A stretch of DNA of 64,000 nucleotides from Methanocalculus chunghsingensis. Lineage in GTDB: Archaea; Halobacteriota; Methanomicrobia; Methanomicrobiales; Methanocorpusculaceae. Position numbers and translations under genes: made by a program. Below, in pieces: positions 42,725 to 52,544 of this stretch; within the stretch, counting starts at the first letter, position 1; the number at the start of each line of letters is the position of its first letter. The stretch spans positions 62,001-126,000 of the forward strand of contig NZ_JWHL01000003.1 in the NCBI RefSeq assembly GCF_018132105.1. The letters are read 5' to 3'. A model generated the notes under the pieces. That model was not told where the DNA came from. It was given only the letters and a program-made list of their open reading frames with translations, and did no database searches.

Positions 42725-42734
42725 CTATATATTA
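42725..42734 (-). promoter_or_regulatory. TATA box of the tRNA-Lys gene
   Basis: On the minus strand TAATATATAG lies about 35 bases before the tRNA 5' end, the usual archaeal spacing for a short 5' leader removed by RNase P. Confidence 0.5.
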
Positions 42735-42790
42735 CTTGTGAATTACGCCTGAAACAGCATTATTATCTGGTAGCCCCAATAAGAATAGGT

Positions 42791-44263
42791 ATGGCGGATG
42801 GAGGCAAAGGTGACCCGAGGCCGAAGGTTCGGTATATGGTATTTGGCTGCGGGAGCATCGGCTATAACGTCATCGAAGAGCTTCTCAAAGAGACGAATAA
42901 TATTCTGGTCATCGATTCTGATGAGAAGAGGGTTGAGGATTTAAAAGATCAAAAATATCAGGCACTTGCCCGTGACATTTCAGATCCGGATCTCTTTAAA
43001 GACCTTCCAATCCCGGAGATCGTCTTCATCCTCTCAAGCAATAAAGAAGCCAATCTCAATGCCGTGGAACAGACAAAGAAGACGCATCCTCAGGCATTCT
43101 CGATAGCACGGGCAGTTGATCTCTTCTCGGTCGATACCCTCGCTGAAGCAGGAGCCGACGTTGTTCTCTATCCTCAGCAGGTGGTGGCAAAGTCCGCAGT
43201 CCATCATATGAAGACGCTGACCGCCGCACGGAGTGCGCATCGGCTCTATTCAGTCTTTGAGGGGTGGACCGGCACTCTTGGCGTACTCACCCACAGAAAC
43301 CCGGATCCGGATTCCATCTCAAGTGCCATGGCCCTCTGCGCCATTGCACAGGAGGCAGCACAAGGGCAGTTAACCTGTCGCATCCTCTATGAAGGGACCG
43401 TCGGCCACCAGGAGAATCGTGCCTTCGTCAACCTTCTCGATATTCAGATGGAGAGGATGACCCCGGAGAAGCTTGCAGAATGTAACCATCTTGCCCTGGT
43501 TGACTCTCCGGGACCGGGAATCAATAATGATCTCAATCCCGGCACCCAGGTTGATATCATCATCGATCATCACAGCATCGAGGGGATAGAACGCAGTTAT
43601 AAACCTGATTTTATTGATATCCGGCCTGAGAGCGGTGCGACTGCGAGCATCTTCGCCCAGTACCTTCAGGAACTTGACATCAGAATCGATACGAAGATCG
43701 CAACAGCCCTCTACTACGGCATTCGCGCAGATACCCGGGAGTTCCGGCGCAATGTCACTCCAAATGATCTCTATAACGCAGCATATCTTCTTCCCTTATC
43801 TGATACTGATCTCCTTGACAAGATCATGTCCCCATCATTCTCACAGGAGACGCTTGAGGTTATGGGGAATGCCATCTCCACCCGCTCCATTAAGAACGGA
43901 TATCTCTTCTCAAATGTCGGGTTTATCAGGAATCGGGATGCGATTCCACAGGCGGCTGATATGCTGGTAAATCTTGAGGGTGTAACGACAGCACTCGTCT
44001 ATGGCATCACCGATGCCCATATCATCATCTCTGCCCGTAATAAGGATATCCGGGTGCATATCGGCAATGTCCTCAAGGAAGCCTTCGGGGACTTCGGTGA
44101 TGCCGGCGGCCACGGGACAATGGCGGCTGCACAGATTCCATTAAACTACTTCTCGATGGTCCGGGATAAAGAAGACCTCCTGAAAATGATCATCGATCCG
44201 ATCCTTCACAAATTTACTGATATCGTTGGTATTGATGATAATGGGGATAAAAATGAGGTTTGA
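42791..44263 (+). CDS. TrkA-N (RCK)-DHH/DHHA1 phosphoesterase fusion protein
   Basis: The 490-residue protein has an N-terminal NAD-binding RCK domain (about 14-130; MVFGCGSIGYNVIEELLKE and VIDSD), then a DHH phosphoesterase domain with THRNPDPDS, ALVDSPGP, IIDHH and a DHHA1 part ending in GDAGGHGTMAAAQIP. DHH enzymes of this group cleave short nucleic acids or cyclic dinucleotides. No potassium channel gene is beside it. The start at 42791 (MADGG) is chosen over an earlier in-frame one because the upstream residues look random. Confidence 0.82.
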   Translation: MADGGKGDPRPKVRYMVFGCGSIGYNVIEELLKETNNILVIDSDEKRVEDLKDQKYQALARDISDPDLFKDLPIPEIVFILSSNKEANLNAVEQTKKTHPQAFSIARAVDLFSVDTLAEAGADVVLYPQQVVAKSAVHHMKTLTAARSAHRLYSVFEGWTGTLGVLTHRNPDPDSISSAMALCAIAQEAAQGQLTCRILYEGTVGHQENRAFVNLLDIQMERMTPEKLAECNHLALVDSPGPGINNDLNPGTQVDIIIDHHSIEGIERSYKPDFIDIRPESGATASIFAQYLQELDIRIDTKIATALYYGIRADTREFRRNVTPNDLYNAAYLLPLSDTDLLDKIMSPSFSQETLEVMGNAISTRSIKNGYLFSNVGFIRNRDAIPQAADMLVNLEGVTTALVYGITDAHIIISARNKDIRVHIGNVLKEAFGDFGDAGGHGTMAAAQIPLNYFSMVRDKEDLLKMIIDPILHKFTDIVGIDDNGDKNEV

Positions 44264-44873
44264 GGAGTTTGAGCCTCATTACCTTGAGATCCTTGATTAC
44301 TTCGGCTTTGACCGGGAAGGTGATGAGGAGGCTGCACGCCTCCTCTCAGAGCTGCTTGATCGTGATGATCTTTCACTTCTCAGGGATCGGATCTCAGGCA
44401 ATGTCGTGACGGTCTGTGGAAATGCAGAGATCCTCAGAGAGCAGCTCAATGATATCGAAGGTGTCGTCATTGCTGCAGATGCTGCGGCCCTCGTCCTCTA
44501 TGATGCGGGTATTCTTCCTGACGTCATCTTCACCGATCTCGATGGTGCCGATGATCCCTTCATCACGATGAGTGACGAGGGGGCTCTCATCGTCGTTCAT
44601 GCTCATGGTGACAACAAACCTCTCCTCTCCCGCTGGGTTTCACGACTGAAGGGGCCTCTTGTCGGTACCACGCAGAGCCGGCCATTTGATGGAATCCATA
44701 ACTTTGGCGGCTTCACCGATGGTGACCGTGCCGTATTTGCCGCAGACGCACTCGGGGCAGAGAAGATCATCATCCTCGGCTTCGATCTCTCGGACACCTC
44801 TGTCGATCCGATGAAGCGGGGGAAACTCCTCTGGGCACGGAAACTGCTCGGGATGATCGGCTATGACCTCTGA
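44253..44873 (+). CDS. mptE: 6-hydroxymethyl-7,8-dihydropterin pyrophosphokinase MptE
   Basis: The 206-residue protein is the archaeal, non-homologous equivalent of FolK in tetrahydromethanopterin synthesis (MptE/DUF115). Its middle has VTVCGNAEILREQL, VIAADAAALVL, VIFTDLDGADD and VVHAHGDNK, characteristic of the family. The start at 44253 is preceded by GGGGAT and overlaps the DHH gene by 11 bases. It overlaps the radical SAM gene downstream by 11 bases. This is one of the best signs of a methanogen-type folate pathway. Confidence 0.85.
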   Translation: MRFEEFEPHYLEILDYFGFDREGDEEAARLLSELLDRDDLSLLRDRISGNVVTVCGNAEILREQLNDIEGVVIAADAAALVLYDAGILPDVIFTDLDGADDPFITMSDEGALIVVHAHGDNKPLLSRWVSRLKGPLVGTTQSRPFDGIHNFGGFTDGDRAVFAADALGAEKIIILGFDLSDTSVDPMKRGKLLWARKLLGMIGYDL

Positions 44874-46512
44874 CGCCCTTATTATCGACGGGTATGTCGA
44901 TGAACCCGCATGCCTTGGGGTCCCTCCGTACATCTCCCCGTATATCAGGACGGTCGCTGGTGTTCTCTATCATGCAGGGTACCGGGTACAATACAGGACG
45001 ATCGATGAGATCCGATCTGCACCGCAGGAGGTGCAGAGCCTCCGGAATATCCCCCTTGTTGTCGTGATTGCCGGCCAGACGGTGCCTGGCAAGTATCTTG
45101 CAGGGACTCCTGCAACCGCAAATGAGCTTCACCAGATCGGATCGCTCTTTGAGGGGAGTTCTGCGCTGCTGGGTGGCCCGGTCGTCCATGGGATCTCATC
45201 GGGCGGGGGTACGCGGGCAGTGAAGGAGCTGATGGCCGGGTACCGTGAACTCCTTACCGGCGATCCCGCAACCGCACTTCAGCGGTTCCTGGAAGGATCT
45301 GATCCCGCTGGTGACGAGGTGTACGATGAGAGCAGGATATGGAGCATCCTCGGGGCGGAGATCATCAGGGATCACCCGCTCTATCCGAATATCATCATCG
45401 AACTTGAGACTGCAAAAGGATGCTCCCGCTCCACCACAGGGGGCTGTTCCTTCTGCACAGAGCCGTTCTATGGGCCGCCCAGGTACCGTCCCATATCAAT
45501 GGTGGAAGAGGAAGTCTCTGCCCTGTATGCCGCCGGTGCCCGTCACTTCCGCCTCGGCCGTCAGCCGGATCTCCTTGCCTATGGAACAGGGGGAGGAGAA
45601 TTTCCGATCCCGGATCCGGAGAAGATCCGATCCCTCTTTACGGCCATCCGCCGGGCAGCACCGGATCTCCGGACCCTTCATATCGATAACGTCAATCCGG
45701 GGACGATCGCTCATCACCAGGAGGCGTCGCGTGAGGCGCTGGCTGCAATCGTTGAAAATCATACTCCGGGGGACATTGCAGCATTCGGGATGGAGACCGC
45801 AGATCCCGCCGTCATCTCGGCAAATAATCTGAAGGCATCACCGGATGAGGTGATGGATGCTATCCGGATCGTCAATGAGATCGGGGGGCGGCGGGATGCA
45901 GACGGGGTACCGCATCTCCTTCCCGGACTGAACTTCGTCTGCGGGCTTGCAGGTGAGACGGAAGAGACCTACGACCGAAACCGTGCCTTCCTTGAAGAGC
46001 TTCTCTCCTCGGGGCTGCTGGTCCGGCGAGTGAATATACGTCAGCTGATGCCGTTTGAAGGGACACGTGCCTATGAGGAGAATACTCTTGATCAGCACCA
46101 TCCACTCTTTCGTTCTTTTAAGGAATGGACCCGGAAGAGATTCGACCCCGTCATGCTCGAAGCCGTCTTTCCGATCGGGACGGTGCTGCGGCAGGTTGCC
46201 GTGGAGGTTGCCGGCCCTCTCTCGCTTGGCCGCCAGATGGGAACATACCCGATCCTTGTTGGTCTCCCACTGGCCTTTGAGAAGGGGGACCTCCTTGATG
46301 CAGCTGTTGTCGGATATGGAAGCAGATCGCTCACCGCTCTTCCTGTACCGATCATGATCAACCAGCTGCCGGCATCTGCACTGAAGGCACTCCCCGGCAT
46401 CGGAAAGAAGACCGTGGCATCGATCATGGTCCGGCGCCCGTTTCAGGATATCAACGCCTGGAAGAAGGTGACCGGGGGCACTCTGATCGATGATCTGATC
46501 ACCTTCGTCTGA
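44863..46512 (+). CDS. Radical SAM protein with CX7CX2C motif and C-terminal helix-hairpin-helix
   Basis: The 549-residue protein has an N-terminal Rossmann-like (B12-binding type) region (about 1-150), a radical SAM barrel whose cluster cysteines read GCSRSTTGGCSFC (C187, C195, C198), thus CX7CX2C instead of CX3CX2C, and a C-terminal helix-hairpin-helix (LKALPGIGKKTVASIMVRRP, about 508-530). FGMETADP and NFVCGLAGETEETYDRN fit the MiaB/elongator-like radical SAM group. The HhH suggests nucleic acid binding. Substrate unknown; it is coupled to mptE by overlap. Confidence 0.72.
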   Translation: MTSDALIIDGYVDEPACLGVPPYISPYIRTVAGVLYHAGYRVQYRTIDEIRSAPQEVQSLRNIPLVVVIAGQTVPGKYLAGTPATANELHQIGSLFEGSSALLGGPVVHGISSGGGTRAVKELMAGYRELLTGDPATALQRFLEGSDPAGDEVYDESRIWSILGAEIIRDHPLYPNIIIELETAKGCSRSTTGGCSFCTEPFYGPPRYRPISMVEEEVSALYAAGARHFRLGRQPDLLAYGTGGGEFPIPDPEKIRSLFTAIRRAAPDLRTLHIDNVNPGTIAHHQEASREALAAIVENHTPGDIAAFGMETADPAVISANNLKASPDEVMDAIRIVNEIGGRRDADGVPHLLPGLNFVCGLAGETEETYDRNRAFLEELLSSGLLVRRVNIRQLMPFEGTRAYEENTLDQHHPLFRSFKEWTRKRFDPVMLEAVFPIGTVLRQVAVEVAGPLSLGRQMGTYPILVGLPLAFEKGDLLDAAVVGYGSRSLTALPVPIMINQLPASALKALPGIGKKTVASIMVRRPFQDINAWKKVTGGTLIDDLITFV

Positions 46513-46529
46513 GGATAAAGCGAATATCT

Positions 46530-49280
46530 ATGTACGGCATATTGGATAATATGCCGCCAAAAGCCGTTCCGGAGGATGAACCCAATCTTCTATGGCATAC
46601 GCTTGGGATCAGGGAGATCCGGGATCGGCTTGAGACTGGTGATGATGGCCTCCCTGCACTGGAGGCAGCGCGACGATCAGAGGAGTATGGCAAAAACAGC
46701 CTCCCTGAGAGGAAACCCCCCTCCAGAATCCGTATCTTCTTCCGGCAGTTTGCAAGCCCTCTCATCTATGTCCTCATCGCCGCTGGTGTTCTCTCAATAG
46801 CATTTGAAGACTGGACCGATGCGATCTTCATCTTTGCTGTCATCTTTTTAAATTCAGGCATCGGGTCCATCCAGGAGTGGAAGGCGGAGAAGAGTGCGGC
46901 CGCTCTTGTGCAGATGCTCAGGATTTACGCCCGGGTGCGGCGGGATGGGCATGAAGAGAAGATCTCAGCTGAGGATCTGGTTCCCGGTGATATCGTCATC
47001 CTTGAGTCCGGGAGCCGGGTGCCTGCTGATCTTCGGATCATCTCCGCTTCATCACTCGCTATCGATGAATCTCTCCTGACAGGGGAATCCGAGCCGACAA
47101 AGAAGAGGACGGTGACATTACCTGAGGGTACAGCAGTCGCCGATCGTCACAATATGGCGTATGCCGGGACAACCGTCGTATCCGGCCGGGGTACCGGAAT
47201 CGTTACGGGAACCGGTCTCCGGACAGAGATCGGAAAGATTGCAGCCTCCGTCAGCAGTTCAGCGATGGGGAAGCCCCCGCTCCTCATCCGGATGGAAGCC
47301 TTTGCTCAGAAGATCAGCATCGCCGTCCTCTTTGCATCCGCCCTCATCGCCGTTATTGTTCTCTCCCAGGGTGAGCCTCCCCGTGAGGTCTTCTTCCTGG
47401 CAATCGCCCTTGCAGTCGCCGCAATACCGGAAGGCCTTCCTGTTGCCCTGACCGTCGCCCTTGCCATTGCAACCGGACGGATGGCTGAGCGGCATGTGAT
47501 CGTGAGGCAGTTATCAGCTGTCGAGAGCCTTGGAAGCTGCACGGTCATCGCAAGTGACAAGACGGGAACACTGACGGTGAACCAGCAGACTGCCCAGGTC
47601 GTTATCCTCCCCGATGGTACCGAATATACCGTATCCGGTGAGGGATACACTGGAGAAGGAGAGATCACTCTCTCCGGAGATACCAGTGTATCCTCCGAAG
47701 AGCCGATTTTCACGCTTACAAAGGCTGCCATCATCGCAAATGAAGGAGATCTCAGGGAGCGTAATGGCGAGGGATGGCTCTCCCATGGAGATGCGATGGA
47801 TATCGCCCTCCTTGCCCTCGGATACAAGGCAGGTATTGATCCGGCCGTCATCCGTGATGAGATTGCAGTATTGGCAGAGATCCCGTTCTCATCAGAGAAC
47901 AGGTTCACCTCCGTCTGGTATCAGGAGGGGGATGAACGGAGGGTTGCCGTCAAAGGGGCGCTTGAGGTCATCCTCCCCGGCTGCAGGACGATGCTCACTG
48001 GTGAAGGGAGTCTCCCCGTCGATGCAGAGGCGATTGAGAGGCAGATAGACTCCCTGACCGGGAGGGGATACCGTGTTCTCGCGATAGCCGGGGGGCTCTC
48101 CGACCCCGAAGAGGTGAAAGGGGGTCCGCCCCCGCTCCTCGAACTCTATGGCCTTGTTGGTTTTATCGATCCCATCAGGCATGATGTCTACGAGTCCGTT
48201 CGTGAGTGCAGGGAGGCTGGTGTCGATGTTGTGATGATCACAGGCGATCATCCAAAGACCGCCCTCGCGATTGCACGGCAGCTTGCTATTGCCGATGATG
48301 AAGGGGATCTCATCACCGGGAGCGATCTCGCGGCGGTCGGCGCTCCTGACAGTCCTGCCTTCCTCTCAATGGTGCAGGACCGGCATGTCTTTGCACGGGT
48401 GAGCCCGGATCAGAAGCTGCATATCGTCAATGCCCTGAAGGCATCGGGGGAGTTCGTTGCTGTCACCGGTGATGGCGTCAACGATGCACCGGCTCTTCGA
48501 TCCGCCAATATCGGGGTTGCAATGGGATCGGGGACCGATGTTGCCAAGGATACCGCCTCGATGATCATCACGGACGACTCCTTCTCGTCTATCGTCGCCG
48601 GAATCGAGGAGGGGCGGTATGCCTATGACAATGTCAGGAAGGTAACCTATCTCCTCGTCTCGACAGGGTTTGCTGAGGTCGCCCTCTTCATCGCAGCCCT
48701 TGCAATAGGACTTCCCCTTCCCCTCATCGCTGTCCAGCTTCTCTGGCTGAACCTTGTGACAAACGGTATCAAAGGGGTGACCCTCGCATTTGAGCCAGGC
48801 GAAGCAGGCGCGATGCAGCGGCCACCACGGAGTCCTGATGAGCCCGTCTTCAATGATGTCATGATGCGCCAGATCGTTGTTGCAGGCCTGACGATGGGGG
48901 GGATCGCCCTTGCCAGCTGGTACTGGCTCCTGGGTACCGGGTACTCAGAGAGTGAGGCGCGCAACCTCATCGTCCTTCTGATGGTGATGCTTGAGAACTT
49001 CCATGTCTTAAACTGCAGATCAGAATACCGGTCGTTCTTTAAAATTCCCATCCAGACAAACCTCTATCTCTTCGGGGGCATCGTCGCCGCCCAGGTGATC
49101 CATACCGGCGCCATGTACATCCCATTCTTCCAGGATGTCCTTGGCATCGCCCCTGTCTCTGCCACAGAATGGGTAATGGTGATCATCCTCTCCTCCAGCG
49201 TTCTGCTGGTGATGGAGATCTATAAATTCATCATCAACAGGAGGGGGACGGCGGAGGGCGATCTCCTTGTCACCTCCTGA
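46530..49280 (+). CDS. P-type cation ATPase (P2, Ca2+-ATPase-like)
   Basis: The 916-residue pump has the full P2 layout: N-terminal cation ATPase domain, TGES (about 187-190), PEGLPVALTVALAIATGRM in M4, the phosphorylation motif DKTGTLT (near 342), KGALEV in the nucleotide domain, TGDHPKTA, GDGVNDAPAL and M5-M6 WLNLVTNGIKGVTLAFEP. PEGLP and this spacing fit Ca2+ or possibly Na+ pumps; ion specificity cannot be fixed. The ATG at 46530 is used; Met8 (46551) is an alternative. Confidence 0.88.
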   Translation: MYGILDNMPPKAVPEDEPNLLWHTLGIREIRDRLETGDDGLPALEAARRSEEYGKNSLPERKPPSRIRIFFRQFASPLIYVLIAAGVLSIAFEDWTDAIFIFAVIFLNSGIGSIQEWKAEKSAAALVQMLRIYARVRRDGHEEKISAEDLVPGDIVILESGSRVPADLRIISASSLAIDESLLTGESEPTKKRTVTLPEGTAVADRHNMAYAGTTVVSGRGTGIVTGTGLRTEIGKIAASVSSSAMGKPPLLIRMEAFAQKISIAVLFASALIAVIVLSQGEPPREVFFLAIALAVAAIPEGLPVALTVALAIATGRMAERHVIVRQLSAVESLGSCTVIASDKTGTLTVNQQTAQVVILPDGTEYTVSGEGYTGEGEITLSGDTSVSSEEPIFTLTKAAIIANEGDLRERNGEGWLSHGDAMDIALLALGYKAGIDPAVIRDEIAVLAEIPFSSENRFTSVWYQEGDERRVAVKGALEVILPGCRTMLTGEGSLPVDAEAIERQIDSLTGRGYRVLAIAGGLSDPEEVKGGPPPLLELYGLVGFIDPIRHDVYESVRECREAGVDVVMITGDHPKTALAIARQLAIADDEGDLITGSDLAAVGAPDSPAFLSMVQDRHVFARVSPDQKLHIVNALKASGEFVAVTGDGVNDAPALRSANIGVAMGSGTDVAKDTASMIITDDSFSSIVAGIEEGRYAYDNVRKVTYLLVSTGFAEVALFIAALAIGLPLPLIAVQLLWLNLVTNGIKGVTLAFEPGEAGAMQRPPRSPDEPVFNDVMMRQIVVAGLTMGGIALASWYWLLGTGYSESEARNLIVLLMVMLENFHVLNCRSEYRSFFKIPIQTNLYLFGGIVAAQVIHTGAMYIPFFQDVLGIAPVSATEWVMVIILSSSVLLVMEIYKFIINRRGTAEGDLLVTS

Positions 49281-49349
49281 TGACTGTGGAAAACCCTTTG
49301 TCTGGTTCCACCCAACGTATACGAGAACAGAGCAGATCGAGGGATCCAG

Positions 49350-52300
49350 GTGGAAGACGTCACAGGCAGCTATACCCCGCATGGGGTTGAGGAGGAGGCA
49401 CGGGCATTCTGGTGTGCTGAGGATACCTACAAAAAAGTAAAGGAACTGAGGAAAAACGGACGACCATTCTTCTTTGTTGATGGTCCTCCCTATACCACAG
49501 GGTATATTCATCTCGGAACAGCTTGGAACAAGATCCTCAAGGATGCTATTCTGCGGTACCACCGGATGCATGGTCTCGATGTCATCGACCGCGCAGGATA
49601 TGATATGCATGGCCTCCCCATTGAGGTGCGTGTCGAAAACGAGCTTGGTTTTGAATCCAAAAAAGATATCGAGACCTTCGGGATCGATAAATTCATTGAA
49701 AAATGCAGGGATTTCGCCGTCACCCATAAAGAGATTATGAGCCGACAGTTCTCTGATCTCGGGGTCTGGCTGGATTTCGAGAACCCGTATCAGACCATCT
49801 CGGATGACTATATTGAGGCTGCCTGGTATACGCTCAGGCGTGTCAGTGAAGAGGGGATGCTTGAGCGTGGATACCGTGTCGTCAACTGGTGCCCACGATG
49901 CGAGACCGCGATCGCTGATGCAGAGGTTGAGTACTGGGATGAGACCGATCCGTCGATCTATGTCAAGTTCCCGATACAGGGTCTCACCGATGAGTATCTC
50001 GTCATCTGGACGACAACACCATGGACACTTCCCGCAAACGTCGCCGTCGCCGTCTCGGCTGAGGCAACATATGCACGGGTCCGCGCCATCCGTGACGAGG
50101 TCGCCGAGATCCTCTGGATTGCCGAAGAGCTTGTCGAGGGCATCCTGAAGGCAGGCAGGTACCAGGACTACGAGATTCTTGGGACAAAGAAGGGATCTGA
50201 CCTGGTTGGAACCACCTATGACTCCCCGCTCCTCGATACCGTTCCGATGCAGGCATCGATCCCTCATCGGGTTGTTGCCGCAGACTTTGTCGCGATGGAA
50301 CATTCAGGGATGGTCCATATCGCTCCCGGCCATGGATGGGACGACTATGTCCTCGGTCTGAAAGAGAATCTCCCGATAGTCTGCCCGGTTGATGGAACCG
50401 GGGCATTCACGGAAGAGGCAGGGGCTTTTGCCGGCCGTCCCGTCAAAGAGCCTGAGACGAATAAGGATGTGGTCAGAGCCCTTGGTCCGGCTCTGATTGC
50501 CGAGAAGAAGCTGACACACCGGTACGGCCACTGCTGGCGGTGCAAGGCTCCAAACATCTTCCGGGCCACCTCTCAGTGGTTCATCAGGGCAAGCGAGGCG
50601 AAAGAGAAGATGCTCACCTCGATCAGGGATGATGTGACCTGGTATCCTGACTGGGCGGGGAGTGCCCGGTTCCATGACTGGATTGACGGGGTACGGGACT
50701 GGTGTATCTCCCGCCAGAGATACTGGGGTATCCCGATCCCGGTCTGGGTCTGCTCCTCCTGTGATGAATACAAGGTCGTCGGGAGATTCTCTGAACTTGA
50801 GGAACTCTCAGGGATGACGATCACCGACCCCCATCGCCCGATGGTCGATGCGATCACCATACCCTGTGCCTGTGGGGGAACAATGCGCAGGGTCGAGGAT
50901 ATCTTCGATGTCTGGTTCGATTCAGGTGTGGCATCATGGGCAACACTCAGCTATCCGGGTGAACAAGAGGCATTTGATACCCTCTGGCCTGCTGACTTCA
51001 TCACAGAAGGGCAGGATCAGACCCGGGGCTGGTTCTATTCACAACTCTGCCTCTCCCAGATCGCTTTTGGGCAGCCTGCATACAAAAAGGTCCTGATGCA
51101 TGGATTTGCCCTTGATGCACAGGGGAAGAAGATGTCAAAGAGCTTTGGCAATGTCGTCACCCCCGAAGAGGTCGTCGAAAAGTTCGGTGTCGATGTTCTG
51201 CGGCTCTACATCCTCTCTGCAAGTGCTCCATGGGACGATCTGAAGTTCAACTGGGAGGGTGTCAGGACAGTACACCGGGCATTAAATATCCTCTGGAATG
51301 TCTATCGGTTCCCGATCCCGTATATGCGCCTTGATCGCTTCTCGCCAGCGGTTGATACAGACGGAGTCTATGATCCCTCGGCAATTGGTGCGATTGCCTC
51401 GTCGGGTGCTGTTGAGGATCGCTGGCTGATATCAAAGACGAACTCACTCATCTCCGAATTCAGCGAGGCGATGGATGAGTATCAGATCCATCGTGCAACA
51501 CGCCGTCTCCAGACCTTCATCGTTGATGATCTCTCGCGCTGGTATGTTCAGCTGGTCCGGCAGAGGATGTGGCTTGAAGAGGAGTCTGAGAGCAAGCAGC
51601 AGGCCTATGAAACGATGTACTATGTGATGCGGTCGCTTGTCCGTGTTGCCGCCCCCGTCATCCCACACCTCGCCGAGAAGATGTACAGAAACCTGAAGCT
51701 TGGTGGTGACCCGGAGAGTGTCCATATGCTCGACTGGGTGGCACCGGATACATCTCTCATCAATCCCGGAATCGAAGGGGCGATGCGTGTCGTCCAGTCC
51801 TTTGATGATGCTGTTGCAAATGCGAGGCAGGCCGGTAAAAGGAAACTGCGCTGGCCGGTAGGGGAGGTCATCATCGTTACAGAGAGTGATCAGGTGAAAG
51901 AGGCGATTGCTTCCCTCCTCACCCTCTGCAAGGCACGTGCCAATTGCAGGGATATCACCGTCGTCTCCGGCACCTGGGATCGGATCCTCTGGACCGCTGA
52001 GCCACAGATGAAGAAGATTGGTCCGGAATTTGGAAAAGAGGGGCCGCTCCTGAAACGTGCCATTGAGGAGGCTGATGGAACCGCTCTTCGTGCGCAGATA
52101 CGTAAGGGTGGTTCTGCAACGATCCCAATCGGGGATCGCGACGTTACAATAACCCCGGATCACGTTGCCTTCAGTGAAAAACTTCCTGACAATGTATTCT
52201 CAGCCCGGATGCCGGATGCGACCGTCTACATCGATGTCACCCTCACCGATGATCTCGAGGCGGAAGGGTATGCACGTGAGGTTATCAGGCGTGTTCAGGA

Positions 52301-52544
52301 GATGCGCAAACAGATGGATCTCGCCGTTGATGATACTATCAAAGCGACGATCGTCATCGGAGAGCCGCGTATTCTCGGCCTCCTTGAAGGATCCCAGGAC
52401 TGGATTGCCGGAGAGATCCGGGCATCATCCCTCCTTTTTGCCCAGCAGAAGGGTGGTGATCCTGTAAGCGGCGGTCTTGCTACAGAATGGGATATCGAAG
52501 GGATATCTGTCTGGATAGCCCTCGTGCAATCAGATAAGGAGTGA
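49350..52544 (+). CDS. ileS: Isoleucyl-tRNA synthetase IleS (archaeal/eukaryotic type)
   Basis: The 1064-residue enzyme has the HIGH-type motif GYIHLGTAW (about 51-59), an editing domain with WTTTPWTLPANVAVAV, a KMSKS motif (KKMSKSFGN, near 592-600) and a long anticodon-binding and C-terminal domain. The start is GTG at 49350 (MEDVTGSY), with GAGGGATC upstream. Length and motifs fit archaeal IleRS. The gene end overlaps the end of thg1 by 15 bases on the opposite strand. Confidence 0.93.
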   Translation: MEDVTGSYTPHGVEEEARAFWCAEDTYKKVKELRKNGRPFFFVDGPPYTTGYIHLGTAWNKILKDAILRYHRMHGLDVIDRAGYDMHGLPIEVRVENELGFESKKDIETFGIDKFIEKCRDFAVTHKEIMSRQFSDLGVWLDFENPYQTISDDYIEAAWYTLRRVSEEGMLERGYRVVNWCPRCETAIADAEVEYWDETDPSIYVKFPIQGLTDEYLVIWTTTPWTLPANVAVAVSAEATYARVRAIRDEVAEILWIAEELVEGILKAGRYQDYEILGTKKGSDLVGTTYDSPLLDTVPMQASIPHRVVAADFVAMEHSGMVHIAPGHGWDDYVLGLKENLPIVCPVDGTGAFTEEAGAFAGRPVKEPETNKDVVRALGPALIAEKKLTHRYGHCWRCKAPNIFRATSQWFIRASEAKEKMLTSIRDDVTWYPDWAGSARFHDWIDGVRDWCISRQRYWGIPIPVWVCSSCDEYKVVGRFSELEELSGMTITDPHRPMVDAITIPCACGGTMRRVEDIFDVWFDSGVASWATLSYPGEQEAFDTLWPADFITEGQDQTRGWFYSQLCLSQIAFGQPAYKKVLMHGFALDAQGKKMSKSFGNVVTPEEVVEKFGVDVLRLYILSASAPWDDLKFNWEGVRTVHRALNILWNVYRFPIPYMRLDRFSPAVDTDGVYDPSAIGAIASSGAVEDRWLISKTNSLISEFSEAMDEYQIHRATRRLQTFIVDDLSRWYVQLVRQRMWLEEESESKQQAYETMYYVMRSLVRVAAPVIPHLAEKMYRNLKLGGDPESVHMLDWVAPDTSLINPGIEGAMRVVQSFDDAVANARQAGKRKLRWPVGEVIIVTESDQVKEAIASLLTLCKARANCRDITVVSGTWDRILWTAEPQMKKIGPEFGKEGPLLKRAIEEADGTALRAQIRKGGSATIPIGDRDVTITPDHVAFSEKLPDNVFSARMPDATVYIDVTLTDDLEAEGYAREVIRRVQEMRKQMDLAVDDTIKATIVIGEPRILGLLEGSQDWIAGEIRASSLLFAQQKGGDPVSGGLATEWDIEGISVWIALVQSDKE

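Noticed and set aside
49020-50303. 427-codon open frame on the minus strand
   Set aside because: It lies antisense across the P-type ATPase end and the IleRS N-terminus, which both have strong motifs. Its product is Cys/Asp/Ile-rich with no domain. It is a codon-bias shadow.
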